Shown here: one piece after another, positions 1 to 5,230 of the stretch
How positions within the stretch are numbered: the stretch's first letter is position 1
Layout of the letters: each line of letters begins with the position of its first letter
DNA from: Thermoleophilia bacterium
Lineage (GTDB): Bacteria; Actinomycetota; Thermoleophilia; Gaiellales; Gaiellaceae
Length of the DNA stretch: 5,230 nucleotides
Reading direction: 5' to 3'
Assembly (NCBI GenBank): GCA_025934335.1
Contig: JAICYG010000171.1
Location: 1-5,230, forward strand
Notes under the pieces: model-generated
What the model was told of the DNA's origin: nothing
Seen by the model: the letters and a program-made list of their open reading frames with translations, nothing else
Database searches by the model: none
Program-made: the position numbers and the translations under genes

Positions 1-1
1 C

Positions 2-1168
2 CGGGCGGAGCTGCAACGCGGCCCGTCGGTGATCCGGCTCCATTTCGACCAGCGGGTGAAGGTGCTGCCCGGCGCGATCAGGGTGCTGAGCGACGACGGC
101 AAGGACTTCGCCGCGCCCGCGCGGGTGAACGGGACGGACGTGATCGCGAAGGTGCGCCCCCTCGAGCGCGGCGCGTACACCGTGCGCTGGCAGGCGGTCT
201 CTGCCGACTCGCACGTGGTCTCGGGCGTGTGGACGTTCGGCGTGCGCGTCCCGGCAGCCGCGGTCGAGAACGCGTACGGTGCGGGCGGGCCGACGACGCG
301 GGAGCACGTCGTGCGCTGGATCTGGTTCCTCGGCATCGCGCTCACGATCGGCGCGCTCGGCCTCCGCCTGATCGTCCTCCGCGGCCTCGCGGTCCCGCGG
401 CCGCTCGAGCGGCGCATCGCCGTCGCGGCAGGCCTCGGCGCGGTCGTCGCGCTGCATGCCGGGATCCTTGCGTTCTCGCTGCGTGCCGAGGACGCGCTGC
501 AGCTTCCGTTCGGGCGCTTCCTCTACGGCGACCTATCGCCGATGGCGCAGACGCGCTTCGGCGTCGCGTTCGTGACGATGACCCTCGTCTTCGCGCTCGT
601 GCTCGCGCTCGTGTACCTCGCATGGCTGCTCGACCGCGTCGAGCCCTTCTTGCCTGCCTTCGTGCTGGCGGTCGTCTTCGTCGGCGGCCTCTCGCTCTCG
701 GGCCACGACGCGGTCGACCCCGGCTCATCGTGGAAGACGGAGATCGCCGACTGGGTGCACCTCTCTGCGGCGTCACTCTGGATCGGTGCGCTCGCGACGA
801 TGGCCGTCCTGCTCTGGAGCGGCGCGCCGGAGCTGCGCAAGGCGGCATTCCTTCGCTTCTCGCGGCTCGCCACGGTGCTGATCGCACTCGTGCTGGGGGC
901 CGGCGTCTACCTCTCGATCGTGCGGCTGCCGCACCTGGCCGACCTCTGGGCGTCGGGCTACGGCCGCGTGCTGTTCGTGAAGCTCGGCCTCGTCTCGCTC
1001 GCCCTCGTCTGGGGCGCGTTCCACCACTTCGTGGTGCGTCCGGCGCTCGAGCGCGCCGACGGTGGCACCCTCTCGCGCATCGGGCGCAGCCTCGCCGGCG
1101 AGAGCATGGTCGGCATGGCCGTGCTGCTGCTCGCGGCGATCCTCGTCGACTCGCGGCCCCCGACCTGA
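2..1168 (+). CDS. CopC-CopD fusion copper resistance/uptake membrane protein, 5' end outside window
   Basis: Probable copper-handling membrane protein: an extracytoplasmic CopC copper-binding domain fused to a CopD membrane domain, a layout known in Gram-positive copper uptake proteins such as YcnJ. The frame is open to the left edge. A GTG at 29 is unlikely to be the start, because the codons before it read AELQRGPSV, which fits the usual CopC segment before the first strand. The signal peptide and the N-terminal copper-ligand histidine would therefore lie upstream of the window. Counting the GTG at 29 as residue 1, the CopC part runs to about 73 and ends in SADSHVVSG, whose D60 and H62 match the Asp-x-His copper ligands of CopC. 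About eight hydrophobic helices follow (roughly 96-116, 129-151, 178-201, 207-225, 241-263, 277-297, 312-334, 359-373). CopD hallmarks are DWVHLSAASLWIGAL (241-255) and GYGRVLFVKLG (310-320). It ends in TGA 22 bases before the next gene. Transport direction cannot be decided from sequence. Confidence 0.9.
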   Translation, partial: RAELQRGPSVIRLHFDQRVKVLPGAIRVLSDDGKDFAAPARVNGTDVIAKVRPLERGAYTVRWQAVSADSHVVSGVWTFGVRVPAAAVENAYGAGGPTTREHVVRWIWFLGIALTIGALGLRLIVLRGLAVPRPLERRIAVAAGLGAVVALHAGILAFSLRAEDALQLPFGRFLYGDLSPMAQTRFGVAFVTMTLVFALVLALVYLAWLLDRVEPFLPAFVLAVVFVGGLSLSGHDAVDPGSSWKTEIADWVHLSAASLWIGALATMAVLLWSGAPELRKAAFLRFSRLATVLIALVLGAGVYLSIVRLPHLADLWASGYGRVLFVKLGLVSLALVWGAFHHFVVRPALERADGGTLSRIGRSLAGESMVGMAVLLLAAILVDSRPPT

Positions 1169-1190
1169 CGCGCTGCTGGATACTTGCCGC

Positions 1191-2348
1191 GTGGAGCTGA
1201 GGGCGTACCGGGATCGCTTCCCGATCCTCGAGTCGACGACGTACCTGATCAACCACTCGCTGGGCGCGATGCCGGCCGAGGCCGAGCGGCGGCTCGAGCG
1301 GTTCGCGCACGAGTGGAGGACGCGCGGCGCGCGCGCCTGGGGCGAGGGCTGGTGGGACACGGTGTTTCGCGTCGGCGACCTGATCGGCGGCATCATCGGC
1401 GCACCCCCGGGCTCGACCGTCATGCACCAGAACGTGACCGTCGCGGAGGCGATCGTCCTCTCGTGCTTCGACTTCGAGCCGCCGCGGAACCGAATCATCT
1501 TCGAGGAGGGCCTGTTCCCCTCGGTGCGCTACGTGCAGCAGGCATGGTCGCGTTTCGGCGCCGACGTGGTCGTGTGCCCGGACGCCGAGGCGGTGATCGA
1601 GGCGATCGACGAGCGAACGCTGCTCGTCCCGGTGTCGCACGTGCTTTACAAGTCCGCGGAGATCCAGCCGGTCGAGGCGATCGCGGCGAAGGCGCACAGC
1701 GTCGGAGCGCACGTCTGCCTGGACGCGTACCAGTCTGCGGGCGCGGTGCCCCTCGACGTCACCGCTCTCGGCGTCGCGTTCTGCGTCGGCGGCTCGGTCA
1801 AGTGGCTCTGCGGAGGCCCGGGCGCCGGCTGGCTGTACGTGCGGCCGGACCTGGCGGAGACGCTCGAACCGGCATTCGCCGGCTGGCAGGCCCACGCGCG
1901 GCCGTTTGCGTTCGAGCCGGAGATGGAGCCCGCGAGCGGCGCCGGCCGCTTCCTGACCGGCACGCCGAACGTCGCGGCGAACTACGCCGCGAGCGCGGGG
2001 TACGAGATCGTCGCCGAGATCGGCGTCGATCGGATCCGCGAGAGCTCGATGCGACAGACGGCGCTCCTCGTCGACCTGATCGACAAGGCGGGCTTTGAGC
2101 TGACCTCACCGCGCGACCCGGGGAAGCGAGGCGGCTCGGTCGTCTTCCGCGTCCCCGACTTTCAGGCGGTGCACGCCGAGCTCGCGCGGCGCGACATCAT
2201 CTGCGACACGCGACCCGACGCAGGCATCCGCTTCGGCCCCCACTTCTTCACGACCGACGACGAGCTCCGCTTCGCCGTCGAGCAGGTGCAGGACATCCTC
2301 GCCTCCGGCGTGCACCTGGAGGGCGCGCACGCGGCGGCGGGGTACTAG
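1191..2348 (+). CDS. Kynureninase-like class V PLP-dependent enzyme
   Basis: A 385-residue cytoplasmic fold-type I PLP enzyme of the aminotransferase class V superfamily, closest in pattern to kynureninase, which cleaves kynurenine to anthranilate and alanine. The GTG at 1191 is chosen because the family's N-terminal motif follows at once (YLINHSLG at 18-25, matching the kynureninase F/YLxxxSLG block). In-frame starts further upstream would lie inside the copper gene. No strong Shine-Dalgarno sequence precedes it. K204 in SVKWLCGGPG is the predicted PLP Schiff-base lysine and D178 in LDAYQ the pyridine-nitrogen aspartate; their 26-residue spacing equals that of human kynureninase (D250 and K276). 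W232 in AGWQAH matches the kynureninase tryptophan, and FLTGTPNV (254-261) and RGGSVVFR (313-320) match later blocks. Differences: the residue before the lysine is Val instead of Tyr, and the His three after the Asp is Gln, as in cysteine desulfurase or epimerase relatives. The fold is secure and the substrate is not. No tryptophan-catabolism gene is adjacent. It is probably co-transcribed with the copper gene, with no evident functional link. Confidence 0.85.
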   Translation: MELRAYRDRFPILESTTYLINHSLGAMPAEAERRLERFAHEWRTRGARAWGEGWWDTVFRVGDLIGGIIGAPPGSTVMHQNVTVAEAIVLSCFDFEPPRNRIIFEEGLFPSVRYVQQAWSRFGADVVVCPDAEAVIEAIDERTLLVPVSHVLYKSAEIQPVEAIAAKAHSVGAHVCLDAYQSAGAVPLDVTALGVAFCVGGSVKWLCGGPGAGWLYVRPDLAETLEPAFAGWQAHARPFAFEPEMEPASGAGRFLTGTPNVAANYAASAGYEIVAEIGVDRIRESSMRQTALLVDLIDKAGFELTSPRDPGKRGGSVVFRVPDFQAVHAELARRDIICDTRPDAGIRFGPHFFTTDDELRFAVEQVQDILASGVHLEGAHAAAGY

Positions 2349-2680
2349 AGAACGATGCCAACGACGAGCAGCAGTAAGCCGCTCGCGATGAAGACGGCGG
2401 TGGCGGTCAGCCTCGGGCCGGGTGCCGCCTGCAGCGTCGCGAAGCCGCGCGACTCGGTGCTCCACCAGCCGCCCGCGGTGAGGCGGCGGCCGTCGAGCGA
2501 CGCACCGGGGCCGGCCGCGAGCAGCAGGTAGAGGACGCCGAGCACCATCAGCACGATTCGGAACGTACGCAGCGTGTCGCCGCCGCCGCCGAGCGCCCGT
2601 CCTTCGGCGATCACGACGGCGATCAGCGCGGCGATCGCGATGCGGCTCGCGAAGCGGAGGAGCTCCCGGGCGACCCACAT
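2345..2680 (-). CDS. Small three-helix membrane protein of unknown function
   Basis: A 111-residue protein that I do not recognise as a named family. The ATG at 2680 is preferred over an in-frame TTG at 2716 because it lies 7 bases after the stop of the upstream DUF72 gene, whereas the TTG lies inside that gene. Three hydrophobic stretches are visible: residues about 12-27, 41-57 and 91-111, the last running to the C-terminus (FIASGLLLLVVGIVL). The first two are joined by a glycine-rich turn (GGGGDT, 31-36). The second and third are joined by a polar stretch of about 30 residues containing GGWWSTESRGF (70-80). There is no cleavable-looking signal peptide and no catalytic motif. Coding status is supported by these hydrophobic segments and the tight operon spacing; the competing frames here give arginine-rich low-complexity peptides. 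Its stop overlaps the stop of the convergent PLP enzyme gene. It probably sits in the cytoplasmic membrane; its function is unknown. Confidence 0.7.
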   Translation of the reverse strand: MWVARELLRFASRIAIAALIAVVIAEGRALGGGGDTLRTFRIVLMVLGVLYLLLAAGPGASLDGRRLTAGGWWSTESRGFATLQAAPGPRLTATAVFIASGLLLLVVGIVL

Positions 2681-2687
2681 GCGCTGA

Positions 2688-3281
2688 CTATAGGAGCCGT
2701 CGCAGCCGTTCGGCAACGGCCGGCGCCGTCGGCTCGTCCTCGTGGCGGACGTAGACGTAAGACGGGTCGCGGATCGACGTGGCGAGCTCGCGCAACTGGT
2801 CGTCGGTGTACGGCGGCTCCCGCAGGCGCAGGTACCTGAACGGCTCGGCTGCCGGGTCGTTCACGTTCACGACCTCGTCGACGTCCGCCCACGACTCGTC
2901 GCGGAAGTCCCACGCGAGCCGCACGTTCTCAGGCACCGAGCCGAGGACGAACGAGAGCGTCCCGTCGTCGCGCGGCCCCTGGTACACGACGCGCACCGGC
3001 CCGAGCCGGTCGCCGAGCGACAGCACGCGCTCGAGGAACGTGCCGACCCGGTCGAGTCGCGTCAACGAGAACTTGACCGCGAACTCGAACCCGTCCGGCA
3101 CGGCGTCCGCCCAGCGCCGGAACTGGTCGGCACTCGGCAGGCGGTAGCCGGTCGAGTTGAGCTCCACCGTGTCGAACCGCTCGGCGTAGAAGGAGAGGAA
3201 CTGGGCCGGCTGCAGCACCTCGGGGTAGAACCCCGGCCGCCATGAGGGATAGGACCAGCCCGAGGTGCCCACCTTGACCAC
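2688..3281 (-). CDS. DUF72 (YecE-like) family protein, compact form
   Basis: A DUF72-family protein, a TIM-barrel-like fold widespread in bacteria and archaea with no established biochemical role. I place the start at the GTG at 3281, giving 197 residues that begin MVKVGTSGWSYPSW, since family members normally open a few residues before GTSGW. The frame stays open to a GTG at 3311, which would add ten residues encoded entirely by a palindromic repeat. Numbering from 3281, visible blocks are GTSGWSY (5-11), FDTVELNSTGYRLPS (36-50), FEFAVKFSLTRLD (65-77), WDFRDESW (124-131) and FRYLRLREPPY (148-158). Compared with the usual DUF72 pattern, the phenylalanine in NxTFYRLP is glycine, EFRHxSW has become DFRDESW, and the YxRLHG block lacks its HG. 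The length is also below the roughly 240-280 residues I associate with the family. The membrane protein gene follows after 7 bases, suggesting one operon. It is transcribed divergently from thyX. Confidence 0.85.
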   Translation of the reverse strand: MVKVGTSGWSYPSWRPGFYPEVLQPAQFLSFYAERFDTVELNSTGYRLPSADQFRRWADAVPDGFEFAVKFSLTRLDRVGTFLERVLSLGDRLGPVRVVYQGPRDDGTLSFVLGSVPENVRLAWDFRDESWADVDEVVNVNDPAAEPFRYLRLREPPYTDDQLRELATSIRDPSYVYVRHEDEPTAPAVAERLRRLL

Positions 3282-3314
3282 GGTGTCAGACACCTTAAAG
3301 GTGTCTGACACCGT
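3280..3314. repeat. Nested perfect palindrome, two GGTGTCWGACACC units
   Basis: Positions 3280-3296 and 3298-3314 are perfect reverse complements (17-base arms) around one unpaired A at 3297. Each arm contains its own palindrome with a one-base centre: GGTGTCAGACACC at 3282-3294 and GGTGTCTGACACC at 3300-3312. The two centres are 18 bases apart and separated by TTAAA. Pairing stops at 3279/3315. I see no other copy in the window. It lies in the divergent region between DUF72 and thyX and covers the candidate DUF72 start codons. It could be a two-site operator for a dimeric regulator, a REP-type element of the kind linked to REP-associated tyrosine transposases, or a structured RNA leader. The sequence alone does not decide between these. 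Confidence 0.9.
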
Positions 3315-3355
3315 TTCTGGCTACCGTCCGGGCGCGAAGTTAATGTCCTTCGCCC

Positions 3356-4060
3356 GTGACCGTGACAGAGGTCGTCCCAGACAACACGATCGAGGTCCTC
3401 GACCACGGATTCGTGCGCCTGGACGACGCGATGGCCGACGACCTGTCGGTGGTCAACGGCGCCCGCGTCTCGTTCGCGCGACGCAAGACGGAGATGGAGG
3501 AGGCCGACGAGGGGCTGATCCGCTTCCTGATGCGCGACAGGCACGGCTCGCCGTTCGAGCACAACGCCTTCCGGTTCCACATCCGCTGCCCGATCTTCGT
3601 GGCACGGGAATGGTTCAGGCATCGCATAGGCTCGTTCAACGAGTTCAGCATGAGATATGCGAAGGCGACCGACGAGTTCTACGTCCCGGCCGCGGAGGAC
3701 GTGCGGACGCAGGTCGGGAAGCCCGGCGCCTACAGCTTCGAGCGGGTCGACGCCGACCTCGCCGAGGAGGCGCGGACGGAGCTCGAGGCGCTGTACGAAG
3801 AGGCGTATGCGACGTACGCGCGGCTCGTGGAGAAGGGGGTCGCACGAGAGCTCGCCCGCTCGGTCATCCCGGTCGGGGCCTACACGCAGTTCTACTGGAC
3901 GGTCAACGCGCGGGCCCTGATGAACTTCGTCTCGCTCAGGAACGCCGAGTTCGCCCAACTCGAGATCCGCCGGTACGCAGAGGCGGTGGAGAGGTTCTTT
4001 GCGCAAGAGATGCCCGTCACCCATGCCGCCTTCGTGGCGAACGACCGCACCGCCCCGTAG
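3356..4060 (+). CDS. thyX: Flavin-dependent thymidylate synthase ThyX
   Basis: Makes dTMP from dUMP using methylenetetrahydrofolate as carbon donor and FAD/NADPH as reductant, so it supplies thymidylate for DNA synthesis without a classical ThyA. The 234-residue length is normal for the family. The ThyX signature is complete at R88-R100 (RHRIGSFNEFSMR). By alignment with my recollection of the Thermotoga maritima enzyme, S98 corresponds to S88, N190 to N169 and R195 to R174, the substrate-binding and catalytic residues, and H63 in HGSPFEH to the flavin-site histidine H53. The C-terminal block VNARALMNFVSLR (183-195) is typical. The start is GTG 3356; a second GTG at 3362 is equally possible because neither has a clear Shine-Dalgarno sequence, so a short-leader or leaderless message is conceivable. 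It is divergent from DUF72, with the 35-base palindrome about 40 bases upstream of its start. The sigma factor gene follows on the same strand after 188 bases. Confidence 0.97.
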   Translation: MTVTEVVPDNTIEVLDHGFVRLDDAMADDLSVVNGARVSFARRKTEMEEADEGLIRFLMRDRHGSPFEHNAFRFHIRCPIFVAREWFRHRIGSFNEFSMRYAKATDEFYVPAAEDVRTQVGKPGAYSFERVDADLAEEARTELEALYEEAYATYARLVEKGVARELARSVIPVGAYTQFYWTVNARALMNFVSLRNAEFAQLEIRRYAEAVERFFAQEMPVTHAAFVANDRTAP

Positions 4061-4101
4061 GAACCCCTTGAAGAGGCTTAATCCGCAGGGTCTGGCGTTC
4101 C

Positions 4102-4121
4102 TAACAGACTTGTAACAGACT
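4102..4121. repeat. Two-copy direct repeat of TAACAGACT, 11-base period
   Basis: TAACAGACT occurs at 4102-4110 and again at 4113-4121, separated by TG, giving an exact 11-base period, about one turn of the helix. It lies in the 188-base non-coding gap between thyX and the sigma factor gene, about 130 bases before the latter's start. Same-face tandem half-sites with this period are the usual layout for OmpR/PhoB-type response regulators, so a regulatory site is possible. No partner or promoter boxes can be assigned confidently, and two copies of nine bases could arise by chance or slippage. I see no convincing -35/-10 pair, RNA gene or terminator in the rest of the gap. Confidence 0.6.
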
Positions 4122-4235
4122 GTCACTAAGTTCTCGATTGCCCACGAGCCGAGGCGGGAATGGAACACGCGTTCTCGTCGTTTCAACCGGTGACGGCTGA
4201 CGCGCCAAAACCGCGCGCCCGTCCCCACCGAAGAG

Positions 4236-4244
4236 AAGAAGGAG
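4236..4244 (+). promoter_or_regulatory. Ribosome binding site that sets the TTG start of the sigma factor
   Basis: GAAGAAGGAG ends at 4244, a near-ideal match to the 16S rRNA anti-Shine-Dalgarno sequence and the clearest one in the window. Four bases (TTCG) separate it from TTG at 4249-4251. The next in-frame start, ATG at 4264, is 19 bases away, too far for this site. This favours the TTG as the start, although the spacing is slightly short. Confidence 0.75.
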
Positions 4245-4248
4245 TTCG

Positions 4249-5230
4249 TTGACCGAAATCAGCATGACCGCGGCTGTCGCCGAAGCGCTCGACGCGCTCG
4301 TCCACCTGCGCCAGGAGCACGGGGCGCTCGCCCCTGCCGACGTCGCAGACGCCGTCCTCACCCACGATCTCGACGAGGCCGAGGCGGAGGCGCTCGCCCT
4401 CGAGCTCGCGGCGCACGACATCGCGCCGGAGGCGGAGGACGAGGACGAGCCGGAGCTCGATCTGTCGATCGGCGCCAGCCTCTATACGACCGACTCGTTC
4501 CAGATGTTCCTCAACGAGGCCGGCCGCTATCCGCTGCTCACCGCGGCGGAGGAGGTCGAGCTGGCCAAGCGGATCGAGCAGGGCGACCTGCAGGCGAAGG
4601 AGCGGATGATCAACTGCAACCTCCGCCTCGTCGTCTCGATCGCCAAGCGTTACCAGACGCAGGGCATCACGCTCGGCGACCTCGTGCAGGAGGGCGTCCT
4701 GGGGCTGATCCGCGCGGCCGAGAAGTTCGACTGGCGGAAGGGCTTCAAGTTCTCGACGTACGCGACCTGGTGGATCCGCCAGGCGGTGCAGCGCGGCGTC
4801 GCCAACAAGGCGCGCACGATCCGCATCCCGGTGCACGTCGTCGAGCGCGAGCAGAAGGTGTCGCGGGCCCGCCGCGAGCTCGTCGCCGTGCTCGAGCGCG
4901 AGCCGACGCCCGACGAGATCTCGAAGCACTCGAAGCTGCCGCTCAACCACGTCCACGAGGTGCTCGCGGCCGCGCGCGCGGTCGCGTCGACCGACATGCC
5001 GGTCGGCGACGACGGCGACGCGTCGTTCGGCGACCTGATCGCCGGCACCGGCCCATCCACCGAGGAGGAGGCGTCGGCGTCGCTCCGCGACCTGGCGGTC
5101 CGCCAGGCCGTCGCGATGCTGCCCGACCGTGAGCGCGACGTGATCGAGCTTCGCTTCGGCCTCGTCGGAGAAGGGCCGGCGTCGCTCGAGGCGATCGGGA
5201 AGCAGCTCGGCCTGACGCGCGAACGCGTGC
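4249..5230 (+). CDS. rpoD: Primary-type RNA polymerase sigma factor RpoD/SigA, 3' end outside window
   Basis: Sigma-70 family group 1 (or very close group 2) factor that directs RNA polymerase to housekeeping promoters. The frame runs open to the window edge, giving 327 visible residues from TTG 4249, a start chosen for its strong ribosome binding site. Residues about 10-60 resemble a short region 1.1, followed by an acidic linker (61-71, EAEDEDEPELD). Region 1.2 begins at SFQMFLNEAGRYPLL (83-97). Region 2 covers about 118-190 and includes NLRLVVSIAKRY (124-135), the core-binding block LGDLVQEGVLGLIRA (142-156) and the promoter-melting block FKFSTYATWWIRQA (167-180). IRIPVHVVE (191-199) leads into region 3. 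Region 4 starts near LPDRERDVIELRFGL (291-305) and is cut in the -35 helix at LTRERV (322-327). There is no large insert between regions 1.2 and 2, as usual outside proteobacteria. Unusual: Q181 and ANK (185-187) replace the Thr and ADQ common in region 2.4. Group 1 is favoured by the region 1.1-like N-terminus. Confidence 0.93.
   Translation, partial: MTEISMTAAVAEALDALVHLRQEHGALAPADVADAVLTHDLDEAEAEALALELAAHDIAPEAEDEDEPELDLSIGASLYTTDSFQMFLNEAGRYPLLTAAEEVELAKRIEQGDLQAKERMINCNLRLVVSIAKRYQTQGITLGDLVQEGVLGLIRAAEKFDWRKGFKFSTYATWWIRQAVQRGVANKARTIRIPVHVVEREQKVSRARRELVAVLEREPTPDEISKHSKLPLNHVHEVLAAARAVASTDMPVGDDGDASFGDLIAGTGPSTEEEASASLRDLAVRQAVAMLPDRERDVIELRFGLVGEGPASLEAIGKQLGLTRERV

Noticed and set aside
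229..1200. Plus-strand open frame inside the copper gene
   Set aside because: It is a shifted frame with repetitive Arg/Pro/Ala composition, while the other frame shows clear CopC and CopD motifs.
342..1895. Long minus-strand open frame of 517 codons
   Set aside because: Its translation is arginine- and alanine-rich with no recognisable domain, and it lies opposite two well-supported genes; this is a GC-rich antisense shadow.
2742..3245. Plus-strand open frame opposite DUF72
   Set aside because: It is rich in Arg, Val and Glu with no domain, and is explained by reverse reading of the DUF72 gene.
3274..3300. TTGACC followed by TTAAAG as a plus-strand promoter for thyX through the palindrome
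   Set aside because: The spacer would be only 15 bases and the -10 match is poor; not strong enough to annotate.
3265..4071. Plus-strand open frame starting in the DUF72 5' end
   Set aside because: It is frame-shifted relative to thyX, low complexity, and its start region is translated palindrome sequence.
4064..4076. Possible hairpin terminator just after thyX (CCCCTTGAAGAGG)
   Set aside because: The arms contain a mismatch, the loop would be one base, and no T-run follows; it would not form a stable stem.
3062..4228. Minus-strand open frame of 388 codons opposite thyX
   Set aside because: It is antisense to the complete ThyX signature and crosses the palindrome and the DUF72 start; it has no domain of its own.
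4183..4956. Minus-strand open frame of 257 codons opposite the sigma factor
   Set aside because: It is antisense to conserved sigma regions 1.2 to 3; its Leu/Arg-rich pattern is what sigma codons give in reverse.

Overview
The window is GC-rich, with third codon positions almost always G or C and frequent GTG/TTG starts. It looks like a chromosomal fragment of a high-GC actinobacterium. The wording of the sigma factor core (an LGDLVQEGVLGLIRA block, then QAVQRGVANKARTIRIP), a flavin-dependent thymidylate synthase and a CopC-CopD fusion fit the class Thermoleophilia (Gaiella/Solirubrobacter relatives). That placement is inference from remembered sequence style, not from a search.

Layout from left to right. 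(1) Positions 2-1168, plus strand: the C-terminal part of a CopC-CopD copper protein whose N-terminus lies outside the window. (2) Positions 1191-2348, plus strand: a class V PLP-dependent enzyme most like kynureninase, only 22 bases downstream of the first gene. (3) Positions 2345-2680, minus strand: a small three-helix membrane protein of unknown function, whose stop codon overlaps that of the PLP enzyme in one shared CTAG. (4) Positions 2688-3281 (or up to 3311), minus strand: a compact DUF72/YecE-family protein, 7 bases upstream of the membrane protein and probably in one operon with it. (5) Positions 3280-3314: a perfect palindrome with 17-base arms, made of two 13-base palindromes, covering the start region of the DUF72 gene. 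(6) Positions 3356-4060, plus strand: thyX, divergent from DUF72. (7) Positions 4061-4248: a non-coding gap with a two-copy direct repeat of 11-base period and a strong ribosome binding site. (8) Positions 4249-5230, plus strand: a primary-type sigma factor (RpoD/SigA), cut by the window end in region 4.2.

The genes fall into three transcriptional groups: the copper protein plus PLP enzyme, DUF72 plus membrane protein, and thyX followed by rpoD. thyX and rpoD may each be transcribed separately. Most of the content is housekeeping and I see no defence, mobile or biosynthetic cluster. The parts that ordinary annotation does not explain are the nested palindrome at the DUF72/thyX divergence, the tandem repeat before rpoD, and residue changes in the PLP enzyme, the DUF72 protein and the sigma factor's promoter-reading helix.
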